Positions 5,610 through 7,139 of a DNA stretch of 7,139 bases are shown here, one piece after another (the stretch's first letter is position 1; every line of letters begins with the position of its first letter). Position numbers and translations under genes: made by a program. This stretch comes from Methanocorpusculum sp. (GTDB lineage: Archaea > Halobacteriota > Methanomicrobia > Methanomicrobiales > Methanocorpusculaceae). The notes under the pieces were generated by a model, which saw nothing but the letters and a program-made list of their open reading frames with translations, searched no databases and was not told where the DNA came from. The DNA lies in assembly GCA_029987025.1 (NCBI GenBank), contig DALTWQ010000065.1, forward strand, positions 1 to 7,139, in the 5' to 3' direction.

Positions 5610-6062
5610 ATGGTAAAAGTATTCATATATCCGGCAACAAGTCTGATGCTTTCAGACCTTGTTTCCCGTTTCGGGCACACACCGTTAGGCTCGGCTGTTT
5701 CGATTCGTGAACATATCCAGACTCCGGGTTTTGATTCTCCGCCGCTGCAGATTACTTCAGAAGGTCCGCAGAAAGGACTGAAATGGGCAGCAGTCGAAGT
5801 TCCGTCCGGTATCCGCGGCAGAATGTCGTTATACGGACCCTTAGTAGAAGAGGCAGAGGCGGCAATTATCATCGATGAACCGGAGCTTTCTTTCGGCTGC
5901 ATGGGTTGTGCAAGAACAAATGAACTGCTTGCCTTTATGCTCCGCGAAAAGGATATACCCAGACTCGAGCTGCGCTATCCGAAGAGCAAGGAAGAAGGTG
6001 TCACGTTCGTTGCACAGATTAAGAAGTTCTTATCCGAACTTCCGAAGGAGGAAAAGAAATGA
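5610..6062 (+). CDS. mmp5: Methanogenesis marker protein 5
   Basis: The 150-residue soluble protein matches methanogenesis marker 5, another methanogen-specific family of unknown function. The key visible motif is [13 protein letters not shown] (94-106), with a CxxC at Cys97/Cys100. It follows a hydrophobic strand ([10 protein letters not shown]), an arrangement that would place the cysteines on a loop after a beta strand. The segment [30 protein letters not shown] precedes it. ATG 5610 lies 3 nt after the mmp6 stop, with CTGGAG (5595-5600) as ribosome site. The gene ends in an ATGA overlap with mmp15. The steady pairing of mmp6 and mmp5, both with one CxxC, suggests they act together, possibly as thiol or cluster carriers; this is inference. 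Confidence 0.87.
   Translation: MVKVFIYPATSLMLSDLVSRFGHTPLGSAVSIREHIQTPGFDSPPLQITSEGPQKGLKWAAVEVPSGIRGRMSLYGPLVEEAEAAIIIDEPELSFGCMGCARTNELLAFMLREKDIPRLELRYPKSKEEGVTFVAQIKKFLSELPKEEKK
6045..6051 (+). promoter_or_regulatory. Strong Shine-Dalgarno of mmp15 inside mmp5
   Basis: AAGGAGG lies 7 nt before ATG 6059, within the KEEKK tail codons of mmp5. It decides the overlapping mmp15 start and predicts efficient translation. Confidence 0.75.
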
Positions 6063-7139
6063 GCGACAGACCAGTCCGTATTGCACAGATTACCTGCGGT
6101 GCAGAGTACAGCGGTATCCAGAACGAAATCACCAGTGCGGCTGAAACAGTAGGCGCACAGATGTTCTATCCGGATGTAGCCCTTGCAGATGTCAAGACCG
6201 CCTACAAAGAGTTCGGTCTTCCGGTAAAAAGCCCTGACTTAAAACTCGCTATCGCCCGCGCAAAAGCAGTTGTTGAGGGCAAAATCGAGGCAGACGGTAT
6301 CTTTATTGCGAGCTGTTTCAGATGTGCGGAAGCGGCCATTGTCAGAAACGAACTGCGCCGCTACATTGTAGAAAACTCACATATCCCGGTTGTTTCCTAC
6401 TCGTTTAACGAGCGCACCAGTTCATCAACTCTTCTGACCCGTCTTGAAGCGCTTTCCACTATTGCAAAGCGCCGCGAACTGATGGCACGTGAGGTCCAGG
6501 TAGGTATCACGATGGGTGTCGATTCAGGTTCATCTACAACCAAATGCGTCATCATGAAGGACAATGAGATTGTAGGTACCGGATGGAGACCGACAACCGA
6601 GGTTCTGAAGAGCGCTGATGAGGTTATTGCCCTGGCTCTTGAAGAGTCAGGTCTGAAGATGTCTGATATTGAAGCGATTGGAACAACCGGTTACGGAAGA
6701 TTTTTGATCGGCAAACACCTGAATGCAGATTTAGTCCAGGAAGAACTGACGGTAAACTCGAAAGGTGCAGTCTATCTCGCAGACGCACAGAGAGGCTTTG
6801 CCACGGTTATTGATATTGGCGGAATGGATAACAAGGCAATCAGTGTCAATGACGGCATCCCGGGATCTTTTACCATGGGTGGTATCTGTGCAGGTGCATC
6901 CGGAAGATTCCTTGAGATGACATCAAAGCGTCTGGGTGTTGATATCACCGAGCTTGGCGCTCTTTCCATGAAGAGCGAAGGCGGCGAAGGTGTTCCGATG
7001 AACAGTTACTGTATCGTCTTCGGAACCCAGTCGTTAGTCAACGCTCTTGCCGCCGGCTACAAGCGTGAAGACGTTGCTGCAGCGGCCTGTCACTCGGTTG
7101 CCCAGCAGGTCTATGAGCAGCAGCTGCAGGAAGTCGATA
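6059..7139 (+). CDS. mmp15: Methanogenesis marker protein 15, BcrA/HgdC-type ATPase (3' end missing)
   Basis: The frame is open to the window end, giving 360 residues without a stop. The family is about 400 long, so perhaps 40-50 residues are missing. The N-terminal 145 residues are specific to this marker family and hold Cys13 and CFRC (86-89). From about residue 146 follows an ASKHA ATPase domain like the activators of 2-hydroxyacyl-CoA dehydratases (HgdC, BcrA/D): phosphate loop [10 protein letters not shown] (153-162), GTTGYGR (208-214), [10 protein letters not shown] (252-261) and [10 protein letters not shown] (277-286). Cys277 and Cys318 sit at the two positions that in HgdC-type homodimers hold one bridging [4Fe-4S] cluster. 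Such proteins use ATP to push electrons to very low potential. In this operon the likely target is the MCR activation machinery, but the acceptor is not shown. The start overlaps mmp5 by 4 nt and has an AAGGAGG site. Confidence 0.9.
   Translation, partial: MSDRPVRIAQITCGAEYSGIQNEITSAAETVGAQMFYPDVALADVKTAYKEFGLPVKSPDLKLAIARAKAVVEGKIEADGIFIASCFRCAEAAIVRNELRRYIVENSHIPVVSYSFNERTSSSTLLTRLEALSTIAKRRELMAREVQVGITMGVDSGSSTTKCVIMKDNEIVGTGWRPTTEVLKSADEVIALALEESGLKMSDIEAIGTTGYGRFLIGKHLNADLVQEELTVNSKGAVYLADAQRGFATVIDIGGMDNKAISVNDGIPGSFTMGGICAGASGRFLEMTSKRLGVDITELGALSMKSEGGEGVPMNSYCIVFGTQSLVNALAAGYKREDVAAAACHSVAQQVYEQQLQEVD

Overview
The window comes from a methanogenic archaeon. It carries component A2 (AtwA) of the methyl-coenzyme M reductase (MCR) activation system, followed by four methanogenesis marker proteins (Mmp3, Mmp6, Mmp5 and the start of Mmp15) and an archaeal/eukaryotic-type ribosomal protein, S17e. 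The roughly 50% GC content, protein style and gene content suggest Methanomicrobiales, perhaps near Methanocorpusculum; the genus is a guess from general familiarity, not from a search.

Left part (1-1689). Three ATCCGTG units lie at the left edge. They are followed by a small two-helix membrane protein on the minus strand (102-323). A divergent promoter region, possibly one TATA-like element used in both directions, separates it from a plus-strand cluster. That cluster encodes an HD-domain hydrolase, a stand-alone ThiN-domain protein (ATGA overlap with the HD gene) and S17e (22 nt further on). A hairpin plus T-run after S17e ends this unit.

Right part (1690-7139). A 154-nt intergenic region holds the terminator, a set of overlapping inverted repeats and a TATA-like box with a strong Shine-Dalgarno for atwA. 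Then atwA, mmp3, mmp6, mmp5 and mmp15 follow in one direction with gaps of 5 nt or less, or 4-nt overlaps, so they very probably form one transcript. mmp15 runs off the right end.

How the genes work together. MCR carries a nickel tetrapyrrole (F430) that must be reduced to Ni(I) before the enzyme works. AtwA supplies ATP hydrolysis for this, and Mmp3 is known as a partner in the activation complex. Mmp15 resembles the ATP-dependent [4Fe-4S] electron activators of 2-hydroxyacyl-CoA dehydratases. Mmp5 and Mmp6 are conserved in methanogens, have CxxC motifs and have no assigned function that I know. Their co-transcription with atwA points to MCR activation or maturation. The least explained points are the domain make-up of Mmp3 (an internal duplication and a PASTA-like segment), the partner of Mmp15, and a histidine-free ThiN protein.
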